Source: Candidatus Aenigmatarchaeota archaeon (lineage in GTDB: Archaea; Aenigmatarchaeota; Aenigmatarchaeia; QMZP01). From it: a stretch of DNA of 6,340 nucleotides. The notes under the pieces are model-generated. The model worked only from the letters and a program-made list of their open reading frames with translations. It searched no databases and was not told the origin of the DNA. How positions within the stretch are numbered: the stretch's first letter is position 1; each line of letters opens with the position of its first letter. A program made the position numbers and the translations under genes. Positions 1 through 4,323 of the stretch are shown one piece after another. The stretch covers positions 1 to 6,340 of the forward strand of contig DAOUYM010000045.1 in NCBI GenBank assembly GCA_030666115.1, read 5' to 3'.

Positions 1-90
1 CCCGGCTACCAGTTCCTGTACATTCAATGAGAATGTGAACAATATCCATGCACCGTATACAAGCAGGAATGTGACCGGATACTTCAGCAT
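1..90 (-). CDS. MnhE/MbhA-like cation antiporter or hydrogenase membrane subunit, N-terminal fragment
   Basis: Partial gene: only the first 30 codons are inside the window, reading leftward from the ATG at 90-88. The peptide begins MLKYPVTFLLVYGAWILF and continues with TFSLNVQELVAG. A short polar start, one hydrophobic helix containing a Trp, then a QEL-x-AG turn is the usual opening of the MnhE/MrpE family, which includes MbhA of archaeal membrane-bound hydrogenases. Family members are small integral membrane subunits of multisubunit Na+/H+ antiporters or of the antiporter module of energy-converting hydrogenases. Genes for the other subunits would be expected to the left. A TATA-like element at 112-119 is centred about 26 bp upstream of the ATG, so the transcript may be leaderless. 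A 19-bp palindrome sits just upstream of that box. The family call rests on 30 residues and is moderate. Confidence 0.55.
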   Translation of the reverse strand, partial: MLKYPVTFLLVYGAWILFTFSLNVQELVAG

Positions 91-111
91 ATTAATTAAT
101 TGTCAAGCCTC

Positions 112-119
112 GATAAAAA
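112..119 (-). promoter_or_regulatory. TATA box of the MnhE-like gene
   Basis: On the minus strand this reads TTTTTATC. Its centre lies about 26 bp before the ATG at 90, the normal archaeal TATA-to-start-site distance, which implies a leaderless or nearly leaderless mRNA. A second palindrome, ATTAATTAAT at 91-100, lies between this box and the start codon. An alternative box is the palindrome at 122-140 itself, which contains TTTATAAC and would give a leader of roughly 15 nt. Confidence 0.45.
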
Positions 120-121
120 GC

Positions 122-140
122 TTTATAACAATGTTATAAA
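122..140. promoter_or_regulatory. Palindromic operator candidate, copy 1 (TATAAC-N3-GTTATA)
   Basis: The sequence TTTATAACAATGTTATAAA is a perfect inverted repeat: 8-bp arms around AAT, or 9-bp arms around a single base. It lies immediately upstream of the TATA box of the MnhE-like gene, between that gene and the stop of the 212-aa membrane protein gene. The core TATAAC-N3-GTTATA recurs exactly at 871-885 in front of the permease. Two copies of a 12-base dyad, both in intergenic promoter DNA, are unlikely by chance. A dimeric helix-turn-helix regulator is inferred but not identified. Confidence 0.55.
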
Positions 141-146
141 ATCAGA

Positions 147-153
147 TAAAAAC
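147..153 (-). terminator. Possible T-rich terminator of the 212-aa protein gene
   Basis: On the minus strand, a run of T residues (GGTTTTTATC) starts 13 nt beyond the TAA stop and is followed by another T-rich segment toward 140. Archaeal transcription often ends at such U-tracts without a strong hairpin. The call is weak because the region is AT-rich overall and the element lies beside a promoter. Confidence 0.3.
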
Positions 154-165
154 CAGAGACCCGAA

Positions 166-804
166 TTATTTTTTCGTGTGGCCGATGATACCGCCAACTA
201 TTCCGATCAGGGAACCCACGGCACTGATAATCCCCCCAGTACCAATTATGATCAGATTGATTACCGAGAACAGAATAACAAGCTTGCCTGCTGTCTTCTC
301 ATGACCAGACTTCCTCATTTGTATCGATCCGTATATTATTATGAGGCCGCTGATCACACTCGCCACTACCTGTATTATTGTTGTGTGTATGCTTCCTAAA
401 AGAATATAATTGGGCCCCAGGAAAATCCTAATCATGGGGATTGCTTGAATCAAATAAGATATTAATCCCGAAGCCAGTATCAGAATGCCTGCAATTACTG
501 ACACCATGAATCCATGTCTGGACCCGTTTCCAGTGGCTGGTTTTTCTTTATCCTTCATAATTTCCTGGTTTTCCTCTTTCTCCTCTCCCCCCTCTCTTAC
601 GGGTTGTGCTGATGGCTGTTCCGGGGGCTGAGGAGTTTCCTGCATTTGAGGGACTGGTGCATTGTCCTGATGGACAGAATCAAATCCTTCGTTAACCTGA
701 TCTTCCTGCCATCCAGCATCGATCAGGAATTTCCTTATCTGGTCTTCCGGTGTCCCAAGTTTCATGTGATCCCTGATATAGTCGACTATCCTCTGTTCAG
801 GCAT
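166..804 (-). CDS. Membrane protein with N-terminal UBA-like helical domain, unknown function
   Basis: A 212-residue protein of unknown role. Residues 3-42 (RIVDYIRDHMKLGTPEDQI, then an IRKFL..AGW..DQV..GF pattern) form a compact three-helix UBA/CUE-like or SHOCT-like unit, a type often placed at the N-terminus of small DPANN membrane proteins. Residues 48-97 are a disordered Pro/Gln/Glu/Lys linker. Three or four hydrophobic segments follow at about 98-122, 143-163, 173-191 and 192-208, the last rich in Gly (GGIISAVGSLIGIVGGIIG), ending in HTKK. The membrane part resembles small DUF4064-like proteins, but no family is certain. The ATG at 804 has a TATA box about 25 bp upstream (825-834), supporting this start and a leaderless mRNA. 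The gene is divergent from the permease across 91 bp; the regulatory palindrome at 870-886 lies about 66-82 bp upstream. Confidence 0.85.
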   Translation of the reverse strand: MPEQRIVDYIRDHMKLGTPEDQIRKFLIDAGWQEDQVNEGFDSVHQDNAPVPQMQETPQPPEQPSAQPVREGGEEKEENQEIMKDKEKPATGNGSRHGFMVSVIAGILILASGLISYLIQAIPMIRIFLGPNYILLGSIHTTIIQVVASVISGLIIIYGSIQMRKSGHEKTAGKLVILFSVINLIIIGTGGIISAVGSLIGIVGGIIGHTKK

Positions 805-824
805 AATAATAATTCGTCACGATC

Positions 825-834
825 ATATAAAAAT
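825..834 (-). promoter_or_regulatory. TATA box of the 212-aa membrane protein gene
   Basis: The minus strand reads ATTTTTATAT, centred about 25 bp upstream of the ATG at 804. There is no Shine-Dalgarno sequence between it and the start codon, so the transcript is probably leaderless. It is part of a 91-bp divergent promoter region shared with the permease. Confidence 0.55.
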
Positions 835-863
835 AGAAATCAACTTAGAACATATTACACTTT

Positions 864-872
864 CTATAAATA
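864..872 (+). promoter_or_regulatory. TATA box of the permease gene
   Basis: CTATAAATA is a good archaeal TATA box centred about 28 bp upstream of the ATG at 896. No ribosome binding site precedes that ATG, which suggests a leaderless mRNA starting at or a few bases before it. The box abuts and slightly overlaps the palindrome at 870-886. Confidence 0.6.
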
Positions 873-886
873 TAACGGCGTTATAT
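870..886. promoter_or_regulatory. Palindromic operator candidate, copy 2 (TATAAC-N3-GTTATA)
   Basis: ATATAACGGCGTTATAT is a perfect inverted repeat with 7-bp arms around GGC. It sits between the permease TATA box and its start codon, covering about -26 to -10 relative to the ATG. A bound protein there would be expected to block RNA polymerase recruitment or initiation, the standard placement for an archaeal repressor. The 12 conserved arm bases and 3-bp spacing match the element at 122-140 exactly, while the spacer differs (GGC versus AAT). This is what a dimer-binding operator would show. Confidence 0.6.
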
Positions 887-895
887 AGTTTAATC

Positions 896-1984
896 ATGAC
901 AGCTAAATCCGCGAAGAAAGAGCAGGGCAAGGAGGAGAAAGAGATTGAGAAGAAAGAGATTGCCTGTGTTCACTGTGCTGAGACCAAGAAGCCCTGGTAC
1001 AGGGACCGGCTCTTCATGATAGTGGCCATACTGATAGCATCTATGTTGGTTTCCTACACAATCCCGATGCTCAACGGGTTCTTCTGGGCAGTCGCTGATT
1101 ACTTCGTCCTTATTTGGTGGGCCATCCTCATCGGATTCCTGGCAGGCGGGATGATCGATTACTTCATTCCCAGGTCATACATCTCGAAATATTTGTCCCG
1201 TCACCAGAAGAGGACGATCTTCTACTCAGTCTTTTTGGGATTCCTGGCCTCGGCCTGCTCGCACGGAATCCTTGCGCTGGCGATGGAACTTTACAAGAAG
1301 GGTGCCTCCACACCATCGGTGATAGCGTTCCTGCTGGCCTCACCCTGGGCGAACATTCCAATAACCATCCTGCTGTTCGGGTTCTTCGGGATCAATGCCA
1401 TATTCTTCATATTATCTGCGATACTCATCGCCATCATCACCGGTCTCATCTACCAGTTCCTTGACAGGAAACACTGGGTCGAGTGCATGGCCCGTGGCAA
1501 GATGCCTTCTGATATCGAGATAAGGAAGGACATAAGGAGAAGGATCGGCGGATACAGGTTCACCGGATCGAACATGAAAAAGGATTTCAGGGGCGTCATG
1601 AAAGGATCATGGTCACTGACCAGGATGGTGCTGTGGTGGCTGATAGTGGGGATAATGATGGCTGGTGTCGCGAGAGCATTCATCCCGCACGACTGGTTCC
1701 TTGTATATGCCGGACCAACTGTACTGGGACTGCTCGTGGTCCTGGTCTTCGCTACCGTAATCGAGGTCTGCTCAGAAGGATCCTCACCGCTCGCATTCGA
1801 GATCTACAACCAGACCGGATCTGTCGGGAATCCGTTCGTCTTCCTGATGGCAGGCGTGGCAACCGATTATACGGAAATCGGGCTGATCGCGTCGAACATC
1901 GGAAGGAGGGCGGCGATCTGGCTGCCCATAATAACCTTACCCCAGATAATCCTCCTTGGCTACCTGTTCAACATCTTTTTATAA
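896..1984 (+). CDS. ArsP/DUF318-type permease (PF03773-like)
   Basis: A 362-aa integral membrane protein. A charged Lys/Glu-rich cytoplasmic N-terminus carries a CVHC pair (Cys24, Cys27), followed by about 8-9 helices near residues 37-58, 67-87, 108-128, 140-165, 167-188, 242-262, 268-292, 311-330 and 339-361, with a basic loop at 191-240. Two related half-repeats are visible. The first is CSHGILALAMELYKKGAS at 121-138, then FLLASPWAN. The second is CSEGSSPLAFEIYNQTGS at 292-309, then FLMAGVATD. This pattern, with the second half ending in a GRR segment (336-338), is that of the predicted permease family that includes the organoarsenical exporter ArsP. In ArsP-like members the first motif is usually Cys-Ser-Cys-Gly with a nearby Pro; here it is Cys-Ser-His-Gly and the Pro is absent, so the substrate may differ. 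Metal or metalloid export is inference. The gene has its own promoter with an operator-like palindrome, and its stop codon overlaps the aspS TATA box. Confidence 0.85.
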   Translation: MTAKSAKKEQGKEEKEIEKKEIACVHCAETKKPWYRDRLFMIVAILIASMLVSYTIPMLNGFFWAVADYFVLIWWAILIGFLAGGMIDYFIPRSYISKYLSRHQKRTIFYSVFLGFLASACSHGILALAMELYKKGASTPSVIAFLLASPWANIPITILLFGFFGINAIFFILSAILIAIITGLIYQFLDRKHWVECMARGKMPSDIEIRKDIRRRIGGYRFTGSNMKKDFRGVMKGSWSLTRMVLWWLIVGIMMAGVARAFIPHDWFLVYAGPTVLGLLVVLVFATVIEVCSEGSSPLAFEIYNQTGSVGNPFVFLMAGVATDYTEIGLIASNIGRRAAIWLPIITLPQIILLGYLFNIFL

Positions 1985-1985
1985 A
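1977..1985 (+). promoter_or_regulatory. TATA box of aspS, overlapping the permease stop codon
   Basis: TTTTATAAA is a strong TATA box whose TAA is the permease stop codon (1982-1984). Its centre is about 29 bp before the ATG at 2011, so transcription would start close to 2008. The synthetase gene therefore probably has its own promoter, although readthrough from the permease is possible because there is no room for a terminator. Confidence 0.55.
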
Positions 1986-2010
1986 TCTGGACAGCGTATT
2001 GTTTTAAAGG

Positions 2011-3423
2011 ATGGTCATGATGAGGACGCATACATGCGGTGAACTCAGGGCAAAGCATGCAGGCAAGAAGGCAACACTTTGTGGATGGGTTGAAACCCAC
2101 AGGATGCAGGGAAAGATAAGTTTCATTCTACTCAGGGACAGGTATGGGGTAACGCAGGTCTTTGTCAACCCAGAGTTCACGAAAAAGATAGGAGAACTGA
2201 GAAGGGAGAGTGTAGTCCAGATAAGGGGAGCAGTAAAGAAGAGGCCGAAGGAGCAGGTTAAGAAGGATATGCTGACAGGGGAGATAGAGATCGGTGCAAC
2301 TGAGATAAATATAATAACCAAAGCATCTCCCTTACCATTAGAACCCAATGAAAATATTGCTTCATCCGAAGAAATCAGGCTTAGGTATAGGTATCTGGAC
2401 CTAAGAAGACCAAAGATGGTAAAGAATCTCACTCTTAGGCATAAAGCCATCCAGTTCATAAGGGAATATCTGGATAAAAAGGGCTTCTTGGAGATTCAAA
2501 CACCCATTCTTACGAAATCCACCCCTGAAGGAGCAAGGGATTATCTGGTGCCTTCAAGGATTCACAGAGGAAAATTCTATGCACTGCCCCAGTCACCGCA
2601 ACAATATAAGCAGTTGTTAATGGTTGCTGGCATGGATAGGTACTTTCAGATAGCACCCTGTTTTAGGGACGAAGATGCAAGAGCAGACAGATGCCCTGGA
2701 GAATTCTATCAGTTAGATCTTGAGATGAGCTTTGTGAAGCAGGAAGACATATTAAACATAACCGAAGATTTGTTCATTAAAATGATTGAAAAGATTTTCC
2801 CGGATAAAAAAATAACACAAAAACCATTCCCAAGAATAACCCATGCAGAAGCAATCAATAAATACAAATCTGATAAACCCGACTTAAGAAAAAACAAAGA
2901 AGATAAAGACGAGTTGGCTTTTTGCTGGATTGTAGACTTCCCTCTTTTCAATAAGCAGACAAAAGAAGATTTCTTCCATGGTGCAGGCAATGAATGGGGG
3001 CCTTCTCATCATATGTTTACGGCACCAAAAGAAGAAGATATATCCCTACTGGATAAGAAGCCCGGGGAAGCAAAGTCGTACCAGCATGACCTTGTGCTCA
3101 ATGGCTTTGAAGTCGGGGGTGGAAGTATAAGAATCCACGACCCTGACATACAAGCCAAGATATTTGACCTTATCGGATTCACAGAGAAACAGAAAAAGGA
3201 ATTCTCTCACCTGATTGAAGCCTTCACGTATGGTGTTCCACCCCACGGAGGAATCGCCCCTGGAATTGACAGGCTGCTCATGGTTATAATGGGTGAGGAA
3301 TCAATAAGAGAGGTTATAGCTTTCCCAAAAGACAAATCAGCAAGAGACCCCGTGATGAATGCCCCTTCAGAAGTAAGCTCGGAGCAGACAGACGAGCTGG
3401 GGTTAAAGATAAAGTCCAGGTAA
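2011..3423 (+). CDS. aspS: Aspartyl-tRNA synthetase, bacterial type, lacking the GAD domain
   Basis: Class II synthetase of 470 aa that charges tRNA with aspartate using ATP. The N-terminal OB-fold anticodon-binding domain occupies about 1-105 (RTHTCGEL, WVETHR, LRDRYGVTQVFV). The bacterial-type hinge and catalytic core follow: YRYLDLRRP at 127-134; motif 1 region around 143-170; flipping loop and substrate residues PQSPQQYKQLLMVAG at 193-207; motif 2 FRDEDARADR at 218-227 with EFYQLDLEMSF; WIVDFPLF at 306-313; NGFEVGGGSIRIHDP at 364-378; motif 3 PPHGGIAPGIDRLLM at 410-424. These are bacterial, not archaeal/eukaryotic, AspRS signatures. Bacterial AspRS is usually about 590 aa because a GAD domain of roughly 120-130 residues is inserted between motifs 2 and 3; here DKPDLR (288-293) runs almost directly into DELAFCW (300-306). 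Whether it also charges tRNA-Asn cannot be told. Starts at 2017 or 2020 (MMRTHTC, MRTHTC) match the usual family start as well or better. It is more AT-rich than the permease gene, consistent with transfer. Confidence 0.95.
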   Translation: MVMMRTHTCGELRAKHAGKKATLCGWVETHRMQGKISFILLRDRYGVTQVFVNPEFTKKIGELRRESVVQIRGAVKKRPKEQVKKDMLTGEIEIGATEINIITKASPLPLEPNENIASSEEIRLRYRYLDLRRPKMVKNLTLRHKAIQFIREYLDKKGFLEIQTPILTKSTPEGARDYLVPSRIHRGKFYALPQSPQQYKQLLMVAGMDRYFQIAPCFRDEDARADRCPGEFYQLDLEMSFVKQEDILNITEDLFIKMIEKIFPDKKITQKPFPRITHAEAINKYKSDKPDLRKNKEDKDELAFCWIVDFPLFNKQTKEDFFHGAGNEWGPSHHMFTAPKEEDISLLDKKPGEAKSYQHDLVLNGFEVGGGSIRIHDPDIQAKIFDLIGFTEKQKKEFSHLIEAFTYGVPPHGGIAPGIDRLLMVIMGEESIREVIAFPKDKSARDPVMNAPSEVSSEQTDELGLKIKSR

Positions 3424-3456
3424 CTCGCTCGGAATACCACATCAAAACTTAAAATG

Positions 3457-3480
3457 AAAACTATACAGTTTTTAGTTTTT
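3457..3480 (+). terminator. Hairpin plus T-tract terminator of aspS
   Basis: AAAACT (3457-3462), ATAC loop and AGTTTT (3467-3472) form a 6-bp stem, followed by T-rich DNA (TTTTTAGTTTTT across 3469-3480). It begins 33 bp after the aspS stop. The stem is AT-rich and weak, but the double U-tract is what archaeal termination needs. Confidence 0.5.
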
Positions 3481-3521
3481 GGTATCTTGTGTTTTAATGT
3501 ATGTTCTGTTAATTATATAAT

Positions 3522-3629
3522 ATGGACAAGAGACGGCTAATCAGGTCTAATCTTGCTGTAATCATACTGGCCTTGCTTATACTGATATTCGGGTCATATG
3601 CAATGACAGGAATGTTTATAGCACCTTAA
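3522..3629 (+). CDS. Putative 35-aa single-helix membrane protein
   Basis: A short ORF beginning MDKRRLIRSNLAVIILALLI and continuing LIFGSYAMTGMFIAP, then TAA. A basic N-terminus (KRRLIR, residues 3-8) precedes one hydrophobic helix at about 11-27 and a short tail, the pattern of a genuine small membrane protein with its N-terminus inside. It lies alone between the aspS terminator and the zinc-ribbon gene. A TATA-like TTTTAATG at 3492-3499 lies about 26 bp before the ATG, compatible with a leaderless transcript; AT-rich TATATAAT also sits directly at the start. No family is recognised. The ORF is short enough that chance is possible, but codon choice and the basic-then-hydrophobic layout favour a real gene. 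Confidence 0.5.
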   Translation: MDKRRLIRSNLAVIILALLILIFGSYAMTGMFIAP

Positions 3630-3670
3630 ATGCGTTATAATGATCTTTTCTTAAGTGTGCACAGGGAACG

Positions 3671-3680
3671 TATTTATAAA
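3671..3680 (+). promoter_or_regulatory. TATA box of the zinc-ribbon gene
   Basis: TATTTATAAA is a consensus-like TATA box. It predicts a start site near 3703, leaving a 5' leader of about 85 nt before the ATG at 3788. This contrasts with the leaderless layout of most neighbouring genes. Confidence 0.55.
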
Positions 3681-3702
3681 CCCCAGACACTATTATATGC
3701 AG

Positions 3703-3787
3703 AACCACACGAAAACAATATAGTCGGATAACCGGTTCAGGATACAACAAGACACGACGGCCGGGGAATCTGAGAGGAGAAAATAGA
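3703..3787 (+). promoter_or_regulatory. Long structured 5' leader with Shine-Dalgarno of the zinc-ribbon gene
   Basis: The leader contains a stem-loop candidate (AGTCGG at 3722-3727, loop ATAA, CCGGTT at 3732-3737; two G-U pairs). A GC-rich patch CGACGGCCGGGG lies at 3756-3767. A strong Shine-Dalgarno sequence, GAGAGGAG at 3772-3779, is 8 nt ahead of the ATG. No complement that would hide this site was seen. Leader boundaries come from TATA spacing, not from data. Confidence 0.45.
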
Positions 3788-3970
3788 ATGTCATTTGAAA
3801 GAAGGCACGGTGGCCAGGGTGGCCATGGTGGACAGCGAAGAGATTTCGGACCTAGAGAAATGCACAAGGCAACATGCGCTGAGTGCGGAAAAGAGTGCGA
3901 AGTTCCTTTCAAGCCTACAGAAGGCAGGCCAGTCTACTGCAGAGAGTGCTTCATGAAGAAGAAGGAATAG
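3788..3970 (+). CDS. Small Gly-rich CxxC/CxxC zinc-ribbon protein
   Basis: A 60-aa protein. Residues 1-22 are a Gly/His/Gln/Arg-rich tail (HGGQGGHGGQRR) likely to be flexible and perhaps nucleic-acid binding. Residues 26-55 form a compact zinc ribbon: CAEC at 30-33, Cys37, a VPFKPTEGRPVYC segment (39-51) and CREC at 51-54, giving CxxC-x17-CxxC. This domain, with the same VPF-x-P and RPVYC core, is widespread as a small stand-alone protein in archaea and in candidate-phyla bacteria, and also occurs fused to RNA helicases; its function is not established. The start is fixed by GAGAGGAG 8 nt upstream. The long leader and strong ribosome binding site suggest high or regulated translation. An RNA-related role is inference. 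Confidence 0.85.
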   Translation: MSFERRHGGQGGHGGQRRDFGPREMHKATCAECGKECEVPFKPTEGRPVYCRECFMKKKE

Positions 3971-3993
3971 GTTGAATATTAATTCTTAGCGAG

Positions 3994-4042
3994 TTAGTAG
4001 CAACCGATTAGCTATAGCACTAAAACTTAATTCTATTATTTT
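3994..4042 (+). terminator. Weak terminator candidate after the zinc-ribbon gene
   Basis: TTAGT-A-GC (3994-4001) can pair with GC-ACTAA (4017-4023), giving 7 bp with one bulged A, and is followed by T-rich TTCTATTATTTT ending at 4042. It begins 24 nt after the stop codon. The rest of 3971-4096 shows no gene; GCTATAGC at 4011-4018 is a short palindrome inside the loop and stem. Confidence 0.3.
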
Positions 4043-4096
4043 AAGACTTTGTTACATGTATTAATATCCATAAAACCAGTATCAGGAGTGATCATA

Positions 4097-4261
4097 AGCC
4101 TCGGGAGGGAGTCGAACCCCCGACCTGCTGGTCTCCTGTCGCTGTTTGCAATCATTATCGCTGTCCAATTCTTGCGACCGTCTTCTTGTCATCCCTGCTT
4201 TCACAGGATCAAAAGACCAGCGAATACAAGCCAGCCGCTCTTCCAACTGAGCTACCGAGGC
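4097..4261 (-). tRNA. tRNA-Thr(UGU) with a 92-nt archaeal intron at 37/38
   Basis: Exons are 4225-4261 and 4097-4132, together 73 nt including the discriminator. The acceptor arm is GCCTCGG/CCGAGGC (7 of 7 pairs), the D stem GCTC/GAGC with loop AGTTGGAA, the anticodon stem GCTGG/CCAGC, and the T arm GGGGG-TTCGACT-CCCTC (one G-U). The joined anticodon loop is CTTGTAA, so the anticodon is UGU (Thr). Discriminator base 73 is U, as in archaeal tRNA-Thr, and no CCA is encoded. A promoter is not evident at the usual distance; the nearest strong TATA box is at 4340-4349, inside the 3' end of the upstream kinase gene, which predicts a leader of about 57 nt. Confidence 0.95.
4133..4224 (-). other. Intron of tRNA-Thr with canonical bulge-helix-bulge
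   Basis: The splice motif is complete. Loop bases CTTG (32-35) pair with CAGG near the intron end, giving a 4-bp central helix. The two 3-nt bulges are TA|T at the 5' site and AG|A at the 3' site, each cut after the second base. The intron then closes with TCGCTG/CAGCGA (6 bp). Inside, TCCTG/CAGGG and GCGAT/ATTGC can form two further hairpins. At 92 nt it is longer than many archaeal tRNA introns; no ORF or convincing C/D-box pair was found. The tRNA splicing endonuclease EndA would remove it. Confidence 0.93.
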
Positions 4262-4272
4262 TTGATTTTGAA

Positions 4273-4311
4273 TGACGGCGTGTTCGAGTTCAGGTTTGCT
4301 GTAAGCCGTCA
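4273..4311 (-). repeat. Inverted repeat between kinase gene and tRNA-Thr
   Basis: TGACGGC (4273-4279) and GCCGTCA (4305-4311) are perfect 7-bp inverted arms around a 25-nt loop. On the minus strand the element would fold in the RNA between the kinase stop codon and the tRNA 5' end. No T-run follows the right arm in that direction, so it is not an ordinary terminator. It may structure the tRNA leader for RNase P, protect the kinase mRNA 3' end, or be an unannotated small RNA. Confidence 0.4.
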
Positions 4312-4323
4312 GTCTTATCAGTT

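Noticed and set aside
100..399. 99-codon plus-strand open frame with a non-ATG start
   Set aside because: Antisense to the 212-aa membrane protein, crosses its terminator and promoter region, and shows a Tyr/His-rich composition without a fold.
1114..1464. 116-codon plus-strand open frame inside the permease gene
   Set aside because: His/Arg/Pro-rich shadow of the permease with no promoter; the membrane protein frame is clearly the coding one.
2004..2459. 151-codon minus-strand open frame over the start of aspS
   Set aside because: Antisense shadow; aspS in the other strand has unmistakable conserved motifs.
4133..4224. C/D-box guide RNA within the tRNA intron
   Set aside because: AATGATT and GATGACA resemble C boxes, but no matching CTGA D box at suitable spacing was found.
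4280..4296. T-arm-like GTTCGAGTTC on the plus strand, suggesting a second tRNA
   Set aside because: No acceptor, D or anticodon stems can be built around it.
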